A DNA stretch of 64,000 nt, from assembly GCA_001025035.1 (NCBI GenBank), contig LCZK01000005.1, forward strand, positions 62,001 through 126,000. Reading direction: 5' to 3'. Shown here in pieces: positions 1-8,657 of the stretch. The notes under the pieces were generated by a model. That model saw only the letters and a list, made by a program, of their open reading frames with translations, ran no database searches and was not told the DNA's origin. Position numbers and translations under genes: made by a program. Numbering within the stretch: the stretch's first letter is position 1; each line of letters begins with the position of its first letter. Source of the stretch: Actinobacteria bacterium IMCC26207 (GTDB taxonomy: Bacteria; Actinomycetota; Acidimicrobiia; Acidimicrobiales; Microtrichaceae).

Positions 1-334
1 AAGGTGCGGCGTCTTCCCTCGGGAAGCGGACCACCCGGTCCTGCCATCCTTCTGGAAGAACCGCTGTCGACAGCGTCACCCCTTGGCCGTAGTAGCCGTA
101 CGTCCGGTGGAACTCGGACTCTTCGCCGATGGCCCCATCAACCTCGTCGGCCTTGCTGGCATCCGGGTCGTCTAAGAACACGATGTCCGCCTCGACAGAA
201 CGTGTGGCCTCCAAGGGCAGATCCTGGTCGTCGAACGTCCCGAGGACCGCCTGGCTGCCGATGACCAAAATCCTAGGGTCGCCGGCGATCTTTGCTGCAG
301 CCCGGAGGACGTGCGCAAGCTGTTCCTGGTTCAC
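1..334 (-). CDS. nucleotidyltransferase-like protein (DUF6036-type), C-terminus off the left edge
   Basis: Partial gene on the minus strand, 111 codons visible before the window edge. It starts with GTG at 334, overlapping the stop of the upstream HTH gene by GTGA, so the two are translationally coupled. The visible part contains ILVIGSQAVLG near residues 22-32, then an acidic VEADIVF segment and a GYYGQGV motif. I recall this pattern from DUF6036 nucleotidyltransferase-fold proteins, in which GS begins the nucleotide-binding motif and the ExD acids bind metal. Such proteins often pair with a small DNA-binding protein in toxin-antitoxin-like units. The toxin role is inferred from that arrangement and the C-terminal half cannot be seen. 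Confidence 0.7.
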   Translation of the reverse strand, partial: MNQEQLAHVLRAAAKIAGDPRILVIGSQAVLGTFDDQDLPLEATRSVEADIVFLDDPDASKADEVDGAIGEESEFHRTYGYYGQGVTLSTAVLPEGWQDRVVRFPREDAAP

Positions 335-846
335 TCTGAGCGCTTCCAGTTCTCCAGAACTGCTGCCCGCTCGGCGCTGCTGAGCAGCCCGGCGAACGGT
401 GCGTTCTGGCGAAGCTCGCGACCGCGAGGGCTGTGGGACGTGTAGTCGTGTAGCAGGCGCTCGAGAGTGCCAGAGAGAAGGTTGGCCCATTCTGCCAGCC
501 AGCGTGAAGGGCGCCCCTTGCTCGCTGCTGCCATCTGCTCCAGGTTCGCGACGGCGAGCAGCCTCGCCCCCTGCGGGTCTTCCACGATCCGCCCGGCGAT
601 GGCGTAGGCCAGCCACAGGCTGCGCCGCTGGTCCCGCGTCATCTTCTGCGTGCGAGTACGGAGCGCCTCCAAGTCGCCGCGGCTGATGCGGCGATGGGTG
701 CCCGTAGTGACAAACGGCAGCTCGCCCCGGTCACAGAGGTCGACGACGTGCTGACGTGACGAGTTCAGCAGCCGTGCGGCCTCGCCAGTCGTCAACAGCT
801 CTGAGGCTGTCTGTTCGTCGAGCACGTGTGGTGCCAGATCTCGCAT
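331..846 (-). CDS. excisionase/MerR-type HTH protein, probable antitoxin partner
   Basis: A 171-aa protein. Residues about 15-62 form a helix-turn-helix of the excisionase-family type (LLTTGEAARLLNSSRQHV, then a wing with THRRISRGDLE). The C-terminal ~100 residues are helical and may contact the partner. It lies directly upstream of, and overlaps, the nucleotidyltransferase-like gene, the usual order of antitoxin then toxin. A promoter with the -10 only 7 nt from the ATG implies a leaderless transcript, and an inverted repeat overlaps that promoter, which fits autoregulation. Antitoxin function is inferred from context. A plain phage-type excisionase is less likely because no integrase is nearby. 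Confidence 0.7.
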   Translation of the reverse strand: MRDLAPHVLDEQTASELLTTGEAARLLNSSRQHVVDLCDRGELPFVTTGTHRRISRGDLEALRTRTQKMTRDQRRSLWLAYAIAGRIVEDPQGARLLAVANLEQMAAASKGRPSRWLAEWANLLSGTLERLLHDYTSHSPRGRELRQNAPFAGLLSSAERAAVLENWKRSE

Positions 847-853
847 ACGTCAC

Positions 854-912
854 ATAGTACCTGTAAACCCAAAAAACGCAATATAGTAACTTATCTGGTG
901 TTTTTTGGGTTT
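854..912 (-). promoter_or_regulatory. promoter and operator-like inverted repeat of the HTH/nucleotidyltransferase pair
   Basis: On the minus strand, TTGCGT (876-881) and TACTAT (854-859) are separated by 16 nt, and the HTH ATG lies 7 nt beyond the -10. A perfect 13-bp inverted repeat, AAACCCAAAAAAC at 865-877 and its complement at 900-912, has one arm covering the spacer and -35. A repressor bound there would block RNA polymerase. That the HTH product binds it is inference. Confidence 0.5.
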
Positions 913-979
913 GGTGGAAGCCAAGCACGCGCGCCACCCTCGAAGGCAGCACAGGCCGGCCGATCGCTGACCCCTGCCA

Positions 980-1312
980 TCAGCGGGTTCGCTGGTAGAG
1001 CAACTGCGATCCGCCACCGCCCAGCGCTGCGCACACCAGGGCGACCGGCGCCGTTCCGCTGAACCCTGTGGAGAACAGAGCGTCGACGATTGAGAGTGCC
1101 ACCGTTGCGGTGCCGGCAGCTAGGAGCCCGGCGGGCGCTCCCAGCGCAGTCGAGACCCACGTGATCCTTCTGCCAGATCGAAGCCACCAGAAAGCCGCAA
1201 CGGCGAGCGCTCCCAGCGCCCCCGCGGCGCCGATGATGACGGTGATGATGACCATGACGATGAGGATCACCATGATCCCAGCAGCAGCTCGGTGCGAACC
1301 AGTCATCTGCAT
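980..1312 (-). CDS. small integral membrane protein, unknown
   Basis: A 110-aa protein that I do not recognise. It has a hydrophobic segment at about residues 13-42, a basic turn (RSGRR), then two further hydrophobic segments at about 55-78 and 85-100, so three membrane helices are likely, with a basic C-terminus (YQRTR). The composition is credible for a real membrane protein rather than a shadow frame. It lies upstream of the HTH/nucleotidyltransferase pair on the same strand with about 130 bp between, so it probably has its own transcription unit. The region looks GC-richer than the core genes that follow, in keeping with an accessory patch. No function can be assigned. Confidence 0.45.
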   Translation of the reverse strand: MQMTGSHRAAAGIMVILIVMVIITVIIGAAGALGALAVAAFWWLRSGRRITWVSTALGAPAGLLAAGTATVALSIVDALFSTGFSGTAPVALVCAALGGGGSQLLYQRTR

Positions 1313-1339
1313 CTCACCGGCGCGACGCCGACAGTTCGG

Positions 1340-1540
1340 TCACGTGAAGAAGTTGGATGCGAACGACTGCCAGGCGTTGACCGTGGTGGAGATGGTCACC
1401 TCGTTCCAGAACCGACCGGCGTGCCAGTGGTAGTCGCGTTGCTCTGCTTCGACGCATCTACAAGTGACGGTAGCGCGTGAGCCAGCCCCCTTGCTTTGGA
1501 GAATGCAGGAAATAGCTGACGCCTCGGTCAGGGTGCGCAC
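1340..1540 (-). CDS. short unassigned reading frame, possibly a gene fragment
   Basis: A 66-aa frame, 27 bp upstream of the small membrane protein on the same strand. The C-terminal half (for example YHWHAGRFWNEV) is rich in Trp, His and aromatic residues and reads like real protein. The N-terminal third does not. There is no clear ribosome binding site. It could be a small gene in operon with the membrane protein, or the remnant of a longer gene. The rest of 1313-1580 holds nothing else I can identify. Confidence 0.25.
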   Translation of the reverse strand: MRTLTEASAISCILQSKGAGSRATVTCRCVEAEQRDYHWHAGRFWNEVTISTTVNAWQSFASNFFT

Positions 1541-1580
1541 CTTGTTTGTAAACCCCGGTGGATAGGTAATCCGCGGCTGC

Positions 1581-2027
1581 TCAGCGGTAGCGCTGCTGCA
1601 GGTTCTGCAGGTTTGTTCGCCATACGTGGCGCAACACTGGCTTGGCTACCGTGGCACCGAGGGGGCCGCCGAGCCACCACGGGAAATTCAGCTTCTCGGT
1701 CCATTCGAATGAGGTCTGTGTGGCCGATTCTGCTGGGCCAATTGGGCTGAGCTGAAACACGCCAGTCCCGCTAATGAGACCAACATGGCGCACTCCCATT
1801 TCTTTGGCTGGGACCCAACTCGTGATCTCCATGTGGTCGGTCAGGCGGAATGGTCCAATGGCAGTTGCACAATCAAATTCGGTTCCGGCACCAGATTGCT
1901 GATCGCTCGTGAACGCTATCGACACTGCATCCTCCATCCACTCGGGATGCGTCGCGATGTTCTCGATGTCTGCCCACACATCTTCAGGTGAGGCATCGAG
2001 TACAACATTGACCGTGATACTGGGCAT
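1581..2027 (-). CDS. SRPBCC (START/Bet v 1-like) family protein
   Basis: A 148-aa protein of the helix-grip fold. It opens with ITVNVVLDASPEDVWADI, the characteristic first strand and 'ASPEDVW' turn of polyketide cyclase/dehydrase-type SRPBCC proteins, and ends with the long C-terminal helix (VLRHVWRTNLQNL). Family members bind lipids or other hydrophobic ligands in a central cavity. The ligand here is unknown. The start is set at ATG 2027, where the fold begins; the frame stays open further upstream but that translation is Cys/Arg-rich and not protein-like. It is divergent from the IMPase-like gene, with 136 bp between for both promoters. Confidence 0.8.
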   Translation of the reverse strand: MPSITVNVVLDASPEDVWADIENIATHPEWMEDAVSIAFTSDQQSGAGTEFDCATAIGPFRLTDHMEITSWVPAKEMGVRHVGLISGTGVFQLSPIGPAESATQTSFEWTEKLNFPWWLGGPLGATVAKPVLRHVWRTNLQNLQQRYR

Positions 2028-2163
2028 CTGCGAAGAGTACCGAGTGCAGCAGCGATTGTTTTGGCAGCAGTGCAGGAAGGCGCGTGCATGAGCCATCCCT
2101 ACGAGTGTGAGTGCAGTACCTGAGATCGAACGAAGATGCACGCAATTACGAGGCAAGATTGTC

Positions 2164-3114
2164 ATGATGCAAGATTCAATTTCTACTGAGGCACTTGCAC
2201 GGCAGCTTGCCGAGGTTGGCCGTGAGGTGCGCGATCTGCTGCGGAGCACTGCCGTTCACGGAGCGCAGCTCGATACTGACCGCCAAGTGGTTCGTACCGA
2301 GGGCGGGGATGATGTCTTTGGCGTTGATGCCCGAGCCGAGGAAGTTTTGATTGCAGGGCTCAGGCGCCGCTGCGCAGAGCGATGGCCGGGGGTACTCGTC
2401 ATGGAGGGTTTCGATGAGCCCATCCCGATTGGCACACCACTACCGGGACCTGCGCCCACTTGGACGTATTTAGCCGACCCGGTTGACGGCACCCGCGGCT
2501 ATCTGGCCGGATCCCACAGTGCATGGGTTCTGATCGGCGCCGGGCGATCAGCCAAAGTTCTTGAGGATCTTGAAGTCGGTGCTGCAGTAGAGATTCCGAC
2601 ACTGCGCGCAGGAATCGCCATGGTCGCATCCGCTGACACCACAGGATTTTTGAGTGTGCAAGAAGACGTTCTCACAGCCGAGAGCACCTCATTGCAACGC
2701 GAGCTGATCCCAAAAGCGGATGCAGACCTTGAGCGCAGTTTTGTCACCGTGGTGCGCTTGTTGCCTGGGGGTCATGCCTCAATTGGTTCTTGGGCGGACG
2801 AAGTGTTGCACGGCCTTGAGGTCTACGACGATATGTACCCGTGTAGCGGGGGTCAGCTGATGGCGGTTGCATCAGGGGCTGCTTCTGCAGTGCTCGACCC
2901 CCGGCCTTTCCTTCACCCCGAGGGCTTTCACACTCACCCTTACGATCTAGCTGCCTTTGTTGTGGCCCGTGCGGCCGGTGTCATTGTCGAGGCCCTTCCG
3001 CCTGGACCGCTGCTGTTTCCGATTGATACCTCAACGCCGGTTGCGTGGGCTGCGTATGCGAACGAGCAGATTGCGGCTCAACTTCGCGTTCGACTGCCGA
3101 AGCTGCCAACCTAG
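2164..3114 (+). CDS. inositol monophosphatase family protein
   Basis: A 316-aa protein of the metal-dependent, Li+-sensitive phosphatase superfamily (IMPase, FBPase, CysQ). Visible metal-site motifs are a Glu in LVMEGFDE (about residue 81) and DPVDGTRGY at about 105-113, matching DP(I/L)DGTxN. Near the C-terminus HPYDLAAFVVA corresponds to the WDxAA motif with Tyr replacing Trp. Arg-Gly-Tyr after DGT replaces the usual TxNF of inositol phosphatases, so the substrate may not be inositol phosphate. ATG 2164 is preferred, with a GAGG ten bases upstream; an in-frame codon at 2107 would add a poor N-terminus. Confidence 0.85.
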   Translation: MMQDSISTEALARQLAEVGREVRDLLRSTAVHGAQLDTDRQVVRTEGGDDVFGVDARAEEVLIAGLRRRCAERWPGVLVMEGFDEPIPIGTPLPGPAPTWTYLADPVDGTRGYLAGSHSAWVLIGAGRSAKVLEDLEVGAAVEIPTLRAGIAMVASADTTGFLSVQEDVLTAESTSLQRELIPKADADLERSFVTVVRLLPGGHASIGSWADEVLHGLEVYDDMYPCSGGQLMAVASGAASAVLDPRPFLHPEGFHTHPYDLAAFVVARAAGVIVEALPPGPLLFPIDTSTPVAWAAYANEQIAAQLRVRLPKLPT

Positions 3115-3171
3115 GGATTCCCGCTGTCGTAGTTTCTGCAGCAATTGCGTACCCCCCATGAGGTCACCCCT

Positions 3172-4059
3172 GTGAGCGTTCAACCCGGCGACATCCTTCG
3201 CGACACCGAGCCGACCCCAGTTGATGGCGTTGCAGGTCGCTTTAGCGCAGTCATCCCCGAGGCATGGAGGATTTTCTACGCCTTCGGCGGTGCCACCATG
3301 GCGACCGCTCTGCGCGTTGCTGAAGCAGCACTCGAGCGTGAGGATCTGCATCTGGTCTCTTCGGAGGCAATGTTCTGTCAGGCAATTCCCGTCGGGCCCG
3401 TTGCAGCGAGCGCCGAGATTGTGCGGCGGGGGCGCAGTGCGGCCCAGGTGCTAGTGCGACTGTGGGCCTTAGACCCCGAGTCTCCGGATCCGTCTGGGCC
3501 AGAGCGAAGCGACCTCATGGTCATGTGCGTGTTTGGCCTGAGCGAACAAAGTCCCTTTGAATTTGTTGGAGCGATCGCCCCCGAGGTGCCCGACCCGCAG
3601 GATTGCCCCCAACCAGCACCTCGGCCTGCGGATTCACCTTTCAATAACATTCCGTATCACGAGCAGACCGAGTTCAGATTCAGCAACAGCACGATCAAGT
3701 GGACCGAAGAGTTCCCCGCCGCCGAGCCAGAGAGCGCGTCTTGGTTTCGCTTCAAGGTTCCGCCACTTCGATCGGACGGGAGTTGGCATCCCGCTACTCT
3801 CGCTCTGCCAGGTGACATCTTGGGCCCGGCGGTTCACGCCGGTGCGGGCGGATCAGTGCCGCCATTTCTGGTGATCAGCCTGCAACTTGGTTTGCAGATT
3901 GTCGCCGAGGTGCGTGGGGAGTGGCTGCTGCAGCACACGCGATCACAGGTGGCTGGGTCTGGATATGCCTCAGGGACGGCAGAAATCTACGACCAAGAAC
4001 GCCGCCTGGTGGCCGTAGCTACGCAATGCGCCAAGATTCAGACAGTCAAGCTTGGCTAA
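3172..4059 (+). CDS. thioesterase-like (double hotdog) acyl-CoA thioesterase family protein
   Basis: A protein of about 295 aa with two hotdog-like halves. The N-half has GGATMATALRVAEAAL, resembling the central helix of TesB/thioesterase-like proteins, followed by strand-rich segments (AEIVRRGRSAAQVLVRLW). The C-half ends in a second hotdog signature (SGYASGTAEIYDQERRLVAVATQ). Family members hydrolyse acyl-CoA thioesters in the cytosol. The start is set at GTG 3172, eight bases after GAGG; a TTG at 3145 is an alternative. It follows the IMPase gene by about 60 bp on the same strand and precedes an acyl-CoA dehydrogenase, consistent with acyl-CoA metabolism. Confidence 0.75.
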   Translation: MSVQPGDILRDTEPTPVDGVAGRFSAVIPEAWRIFYAFGGATMATALRVAEAALEREDLHLVSSEAMFCQAIPVGPVAASAEIVRRGRSAAQVLVRLWALDPESPDPSGPERSDLMVMCVFGLSEQSPFEFVGAIAPEVPDPQDCPQPAPRPADSPFNNIPYHEQTEFRFSNSTIKWTEEFPAAEPESASWFRFKVPPLRSDGSWHPATLALPGDILGPAVHAGAGGSVPPFLVISLQLGLQIVAEVRGEWLLQHTRSQVAGSGYASGTAEIYDQERRLVAVATQCAKIQTVKLG

Positions 4060-4076
4060 GGCGGAGCCGTTCAAAT

Positions 4077-4895
4077 TTAGCTAAGCGCCTTGCGGTAGAC
4101 GCTCACGTGGGCTGTTCCGTGCGGGTCAAACTCGGTGCCGATCCAATCGGCATGGCGGTGTTGTAGCTCAAGGCCAGCAGTTGCAGCTAGTGCATCAATC
4201 TGCGTTGGAGTAGCGACTCGAATTTTCCAGGGTCGTAATCGAACGGGCTCCCCGTCCCGTAGTTCGATGTGCTGCCCAATCACCTCTCCGGTGGCAGCAG
4301 TGGCATCGGTTGCGATGAGGACCACGGAAGCAGCGCTGACTTCGCGCACCGCGAGCCGTCGTTCATTCACATCAAGCGGAGCGGGAATAAATGCCTCGAC
4401 TACGAAGCGCCCATTCGGGCCAAGAGCCTGCGCCGCCGACCCAAACAGTGCGGCTTGTGCTGCTTCCTGAGACAGGTTGAACAACAGGTTGAATGCAGCC
4501 ACCACAAGCTCAAAGGGGCCTTCTGGCCATGCCGCAGGATCTGCTACATCGCTAAGTACCAGTTTGATGTTTGCTGCACCAGGCTTTTTTTGCAGTTGTT
4601 CAAGCATGGCTGCCGAGGAGTCCATGCCGTGAATCTGGTTTCCGGCCAATGCGAGTGGAAGTGCAAGGCGTCCGGTGCCAACCCCCAATTCCAAAATCCT
4701 CGGTCGAGGGCCAGCCCCAGCCAGCACTGACTCGGCTGACACTGATTCGGACAGCACCTCTGATGCGAGCAGCGATAGGTAGTCGACTGCAGCTTGGGTG
4801 GAGTGGTCAGCTGGGTACCAAGCGTCGTAGATATCAGCGAAGCTCTGGCCGTAGGTGCCGGCATCAAACCCGGGACTGCCTGGGAGTTGTTCCAT
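4077..4895 (-). CDS. class I SAM-dependent methyltransferase
   Basis: A 272-aa protein with the Rossmann-type methyltransferase core. Motif I is ILELGVGTGRLALPLA at about residues 70-85, with the acidic strand-2 residue in GMDSSAAMLEQL, and motif II/III is around ELVVAAFNLLFNL. The N-terminal YGQSFADIYDAWY segment is common in small-molecule methyltransferases. The substrate cannot be inferred. ATG 4895 is the natural start because the upstream in-frame extension, to 5345, is antisense to the acyl-CoA dehydrogenase and not protein-like. It converges with the thioesterase gene and is divergent from the dehydrogenase. Confidence 0.85.
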   Translation of the reverse strand: MEQLPGSPGFDAGTYGQSFADIYDAWYPADHSTQAAVDYLSLLASEVLSESVSAESVLAGAGPRPRILELGVGTGRLALPLALAGNQIHGMDSSAAMLEQLQKKPGAANIKLVLSDVADPAAWPEGPFELVVAAFNLLFNLSQEAAQAALFGSAAQALGPNGRFVVEAFIPAPLDVNERRLAVREVSAASVVLIATDATAATGEVIGQHIELRDGEPVRLRPWKIRVATPTQIDALAATAGLELQHRHADWIGTEFDPHGTAHVSVYRKALS

Positions 4896-5007
4896 GGTGA
4901 TCAGTCTCTCAACTTTGAGCAGTTTGGTTCTCATCGGGGCTGCCCGAGCGGAGTACAAATTAGAACAGGTTGCAGTTTTTTGGGCAGGCGGCCACACTCG
5001 GATAGGT

Positions 5008-6234
5008 ATGGACTTCGAGGACTCCCCAGAAGAACGCAGTCTGCGAGCCGAGGCAAGATCATGGCTCGAGGCGAATGCCAAGCCACTTGATGTTGAGTCG
5101 CTGAGTGATCTACGCACGCACCGAGCGCATACAGAGGAGCAAGATCTGGCGCTGCTTGACGAGGCTCGAGTCTGGCAACGCCATAAGGCAGAGGCTGGTT
5201 GGGCAGCCCCACACTGGCCTATTGAGCACGGCGGACGTGGGCTTTCGCCCCTGCTGGCAGGAGTTTTCGCTGCAGAGGAACAGAAGTTTGATGTGTCCGG
5301 AAACATGTTTTCGGTTGGTGTGGGAATGGCCGGTCCAACAATCATTGAATGGGGAACCGAGCTCCAGCAGGATCAGTTCCTCGCCCCGATTCTGACGACC
5401 GAGCACATTTGGTGTCAGCTTTTTTCTGAACCTGGTGCAGGGTCCGATCTTGCCGGCTTGGCCACTAAGGCCGTGTTGGACGGCGATGAGTGGGTGGTGA
5501 ACGGGCAGAAGGTCTGGACCTCTGCTGCGCATTATTCCGACTACGGAGTCTTACTCGCACGAACTGATGCTGATGTACCAAAGCATCGCGGCATCACCTG
5601 CATCTTGGTAGAGATGCATTCACCGGGAATTGAGATTCGACCGCTGCGCCAGATTGATGGGGCGATTCACTTCAATGAGGTGTTCCTTGATGACGTGCGA
5701 ATCCCAGTCGCCAACACACTTGGCCCGGTAGGTGCAGGCTGGGGCGTGGCGATGACGATGCTGGCTCATGAGCGTGCCTCCATCGGTGGCGGCGGGATGT
5801 ACAGCTTCGACCAAGTCCTGACGCTGGCGCGGACAGTTTCCGACACCTCTGATCCACTCGTTCGGCAACGTCTCGTGGACCTATATACGCGCTTTGAGAT
5901 GCTGCGTTTCTTGGGGTACCGGGTCCGCACGGCAGCCGAACGAGGCGAGCTTCCCGGCCCAGAAAGTTCGGTGCTCAAACTCGTCGTCTCGGAACTGTAT
6001 GAGGTGGGCGGAGATCTTCTCTTGGCACTTGAAGGTGCTGCCGGGATGCTGAACGGCGCAGACGCTCCGTTCGGCGGCAAGTTCCAGGACCTGTTCATGG
6101 GGCAGTGGGCGCCGAGAATCGGCGGCGGAACCGACCAGATTCAGCGCAACATTATTGGTGAGCGAGTCCTTGGATTGCCCGGAGAAATCCGCAGCGATAA
6201 GACCGTTCCGTTCCGCGAACTTCCACAGGCCTGA
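5008..6234 (+). CDS. acyl-CoA dehydrogenase
   Basis: A 408-aa FAD flavoenzyme that introduces the alpha,beta double bond in acyl-CoA esters. Order of domains: N-terminal helical domain (about 1-120), middle beta domain with the flavin-contacting motif CQLFSEPGAGSDLAGL (about 135-150) and VNGQKVWTSAA, and C-terminal helical domain with IGGGTDQIQRNIIGERVLGLP near the end. The start at ATG 5008 gives the usual beginning MDFEDSPEER. The frame remains open upstream to 4855, but that part overlaps the divergent methyltransferase. Chain-length specificity is not readable. Confidence 0.92.
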   Translation: MDFEDSPEERSLRAEARSWLEANAKPLDVESLSDLRTHRAHTEEQDLALLDEARVWQRHKAEAGWAAPHWPIEHGGRGLSPLLAGVFAAEEQKFDVSGNMFSVGVGMAGPTIIEWGTELQQDQFLAPILTTEHIWCQLFSEPGAGSDLAGLATKAVLDGDEWVVNGQKVWTSAAHYSDYGVLLARTDADVPKHRGITCILVEMHSPGIEIRPLRQIDGAIHFNEVFLDDVRIPVANTLGPVGAGWGVAMTMLAHERASIGGGGMYSFDQVLTLARTVSDTSDPLVRQRLVDLYTRFEMLRFLGYRVRTAAERGELPGPESSVLKLVVSELYEVGGDLLLALEGAAGMLNGADAPFGGKFQDLFMGQWAPRIGGGTDQIQRNIIGERVLGLPGEIRSDKTVPFRELPQA

Positions 6235-6255
6235 ACCAAGCCGTAGCGTAGGTGC

Positions 6256-7530
6256 GTGCTCCGCTCTCTGGACGGCTCAACTGATCGCCCTTCCCAAGCG
6301 GTGGATCCTTCGCGAGCCCAGCAATCAGACCCGCTATTCACTCGCGCAGACTCCGGTCTTGAGGGATTCGTCGACTTAGACCATGCGGCTACCACCAGGC
6401 TTCGACCCGAGATAGCAGAAGCCATGGAACCCTTTGGTTCGCTGCGCTACGGCAACCCCTCTGGATCGCACAGCCTTGCCCGGGATGCAGTCCGCGCTGT
6501 GGATGAAGCTCGAGAGCAGATCGCCGAGATTGTGGGATGTCGCCCCTCAGAGGTGATTTTCACTTCTGGCGGAACCGAGGCCGACAACCATGCAGTTACT
6601 GGTGGGCTCCCTGCACGCTCTTCAACTCCCGTATGTTCAGCGGTTGAACATCACGCAGTGCTCGATGTGGTCCACGCGCTTGGCGGTCACACAGTAGGAG
6701 TGAACTCTGATGGTCAGATCGACCACGCTGATCTTGCTGCAGTCCTCAACAGGGCTGCTGAATCAGGAGCAGCAGTAGGAGTTGTGTCCGTGATGCTTGC
6801 CAACAATGAAGTGGGCAGTATCAACAATCTTTCCGAAGTAGCAGCTTGCATTGCAGAGGCGAGCCACTCGCAGGTGGCAGGAGAGAGCCACATCCCGCTG
6901 CACACTGATGCAGTTCAGGCTGCTGCTTGGCTCGACTTGCGAACTGCCGCGACGGCAGCAGACATGATCTCGATCTCTGCTCATAAGCTTGGCGGACCCA
7001 AGGGAATCGGTGCGCTCGTGGTTCGTGAGTCGACACCAATTCGTCCCATGATTTTGGGTGGCGGCCAAGAACGAGATCGCCGATCTGGCACGGCAAACGT
7101 GCCCGGCATAGTTGGCTTTGCGGCTGCATTGCGAGCCGTAGACGCAGAGCGTGCCGAGACGAACCAGCGGGTTAGCCAACTCAGGGAGCAACTGATCGTT
7201 GGGCTGCTTGAATCAGTAACGGGCCTGAGCGAGACAGTAGATCGCAGTGCGCAAATTCCTGGTTCCTGCCACGTCTGTATCGAGGGAGTGGACTCTGAGT
7301 CTTTGCTCTTGTTGCTAGAAGCCGAGGGAGTCTTGGCCTCTGCCGGGTCCTCTTGTGCATCGGGAGCCCAAGAGGCCTCGCATGTTCTGACTGCCTTAGG
7401 CATACCCGATGATTCGGCCCGAGGCGCTCTGCGGCTCTGGCTGGGCTGGGACTCAACGCAGTCCGATGTTGACAGGGCCTTGCTGGCAGTTCCCGCAGCC
7501 GTGCAGCGCGTTCGGGAGTTTGGAATATGA
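6256..7530 (+). CDS. iscS: cysteine desulfurase (IscS/NifS family)
   Basis: A 424-aa PLP enzyme that removes sulfur from cysteine and passes it on as a persulfide. Visible features are VDLDHAATT at the fold start (about residue 39), the PLP lysine in SAHKLGG (about K244), RSGTANVPGIVGF, and the sulfur-accepting cysteine in SSCASG (about C367). It has roughly 35 residues before the fold that most family members lack, so the true start could lie downstream of GTG 6256. Its stop overlaps the mnmA start by ATGA, so it probably supplies sulfur to MnmA for tRNA thiolation and to Fe-S assembly. The same pairing occurs in mycobacteria. Confidence 0.93.
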   Translation: MLRSLDGSTDRPSQAVDPSRAQQSDPLFTRADSGLEGFVDLDHAATTRLRPEIAEAMEPFGSLRYGNPSGSHSLARDAVRAVDEAREQIAEIVGCRPSEVIFTSGGTEADNHAVTGGLPARSSTPVCSAVEHHAVLDVVHALGGHTVGVNSDGQIDHADLAAVLNRAAESGAAVGVVSVMLANNEVGSINNLSEVAACIAEASHSQVAGESHIPLHTDAVQAAAWLDLRTAATAADMISISAHKLGGPKGIGALVVRESTPIRPMILGGGQERDRRSGTANVPGIVGFAAALRAVDAERAETNQRVSQLREQLIVGLLESVTGLSETVDRSAQIPGSCHVCIEGVDSESLLLLLEAEGVLASAGSSCASGAQEASHVLTALGIPDDSARGALRLWLGWDSTQSDVDRALLAVPAAVQRVREFGI

Positions 7531-8603
7531 GAGTCCTGGCAGCGCTCTCGGGCGGGGTTGACTCTTCTGTGGCAGCGGCGCTGCTGCACGAGGATGGCCA
7601 CGAAGTAGTGGCTGTCACCATGAAGCTTTGGGGAGGGGAGTCTGATACCGGATGCTGTTCTGTATCCGAGGTGGAGGACGCTCGCCGTGCTGCGGCTCAA
7701 CTGAATCTTGATCACCATGTGTTCAATTTTGGCGAAGAGTTCGAGAAGCACGTGGTTGCCCCCTACGTTTCCGATCATGCTGCAGGCCGCACACCAAACC
7801 CCTGTGTGGAGTGCAATCGCCACTTGAAGTTTGACGTGCTGCTTCGGCGTGCCGAACTGCTCGGCTACGAAGCCGTGGCTACTGGTCATCACGCCCGAAT
7901 TGTGACGCTGCTCGACGGATCCCGACGCATTGCGCGTGGGGCGGACACGGCAAAAGATCAGTCATATGTGTTGTACACATTGACGGCCAAGGAACTCGAC
8001 AGCGTGATGTTCCCGATCGGTGAGATGACCAAGGAACAGGTGCGCAGTCATGCTGAAGCGTTACACCTGCGAACCGCAGCCAAACCCGACTCCCAAGATG
8101 TTTGCTTCATTACTCGGGCTTCTGGGCGAGCTGCCTTTTTGGAACAGCGCATTGAGCTTCACCCAGGCCGGATCCAAGATCAGGATGGTGCCACATTGGG
8201 AACTGTCTCAGCAGTAGAGGTGGTTACGCTCGGGCAGCGACGCGGCTTGCACCTTGCCGGTGGTGCAGCGGCGCGTTACGTGGTGGATGTTGACCTTCCC
8301 ACTGCCACAGTGACCGTGGGCGGGCCTGAAGGGTTGCTCTGCGATGAACTCGAGTTGGAAAACTTGGTATGGGCTGCTGACGCCGTCGAGGGAGTCATGA
8401 ACCTGCAATGCTCGGCTCACGGAGCATCTTTGCCGGCAACCGTGACCTTGGAGTCCATTGGGAAAGGCCCTGCAATGGTCAGGGTGCAGTGGCATGAACC
8501 TCATCGGCGCATTGCAACGGGACAGAGCGTGGTGATGTATGCGGACCTCGAGACCAGTACTGGACTCGAGGAAGTTGTGGTTGGCGGCGGACTAGTCCGC
8601 TAG
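7527..8603 (+). CDS. mnmA: tRNA-specific 2-thiouridylase MnmA
   Basis: A 358-aa enzyme that thiolates U34 of tRNA Lys, Glu and Gln. The ATP pyrophosphatase P-loop SGGVDSS is at residues 8-14. The first catalytic cysteine lies in the NPCVECNRHLKF segment (about residue 93-96), and the second in DSQDVCFI (about residue 193). The C-terminal beta domains bind tRNA. It overlaps iscS by four bases (ATGA), a coupled pair in which the desulfurase delivers persulfide sulfur. Length and motifs are fully typical. Confidence 0.97.
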   Translation: MRVLAALSGGVDSSVAAALLHEDGHEVVAVTMKLWGGESDTGCCSVSEVEDARRAAAQLNLDHHVFNFGEEFEKHVVAPYVSDHAAGRTPNPCVECNRHLKFDVLLRRAELLGYEAVATGHHARIVTLLDGSRRIARGADTAKDQSYVLYTLTAKELDSVMFPIGEMTKEQVRSHAEALHLRTAAKPDSQDVCFITRASGRAAFLEQRIELHPGRIQDQDGATLGTVSAVEVVTLGQRRGLHLAGGAAARYVVDVDLPTATVTVGGPEGLLCDELELENLVWAADAVEGVMNLQCSAHGASLPATVTLESIGKGPAMVRVQWHEPHRRIATGQSVVMYADLETSTGLEEVVVGGGLVR

Positions 8604-8657
8604 CTCACGCATGCGCAGCAACTCGTCCCGGGTAGTGCTCCGCTCTGTTATGCGAGC

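Noticed and set aside
399-686. Plus-strand open frame in the left accessory patch
   Set aside because: Antisense to the HTH protein, with Arg/Ser/Ala-rich noise typical of GC-rich shadow frames.
4896-5345. Upstream extension of the methyltransferase frame
   Set aside because: It would overlap the acyl-CoA dehydrogenase and adds 150 residues with low-complexity Ser/Arg content. ATG 4895 starts the real protein.
6981-7892. 303-aa minus-strand open frame
   Set aside because: Antisense to iscS and mnmA, both certain; composition is Ser/Arg-rich without any domain.
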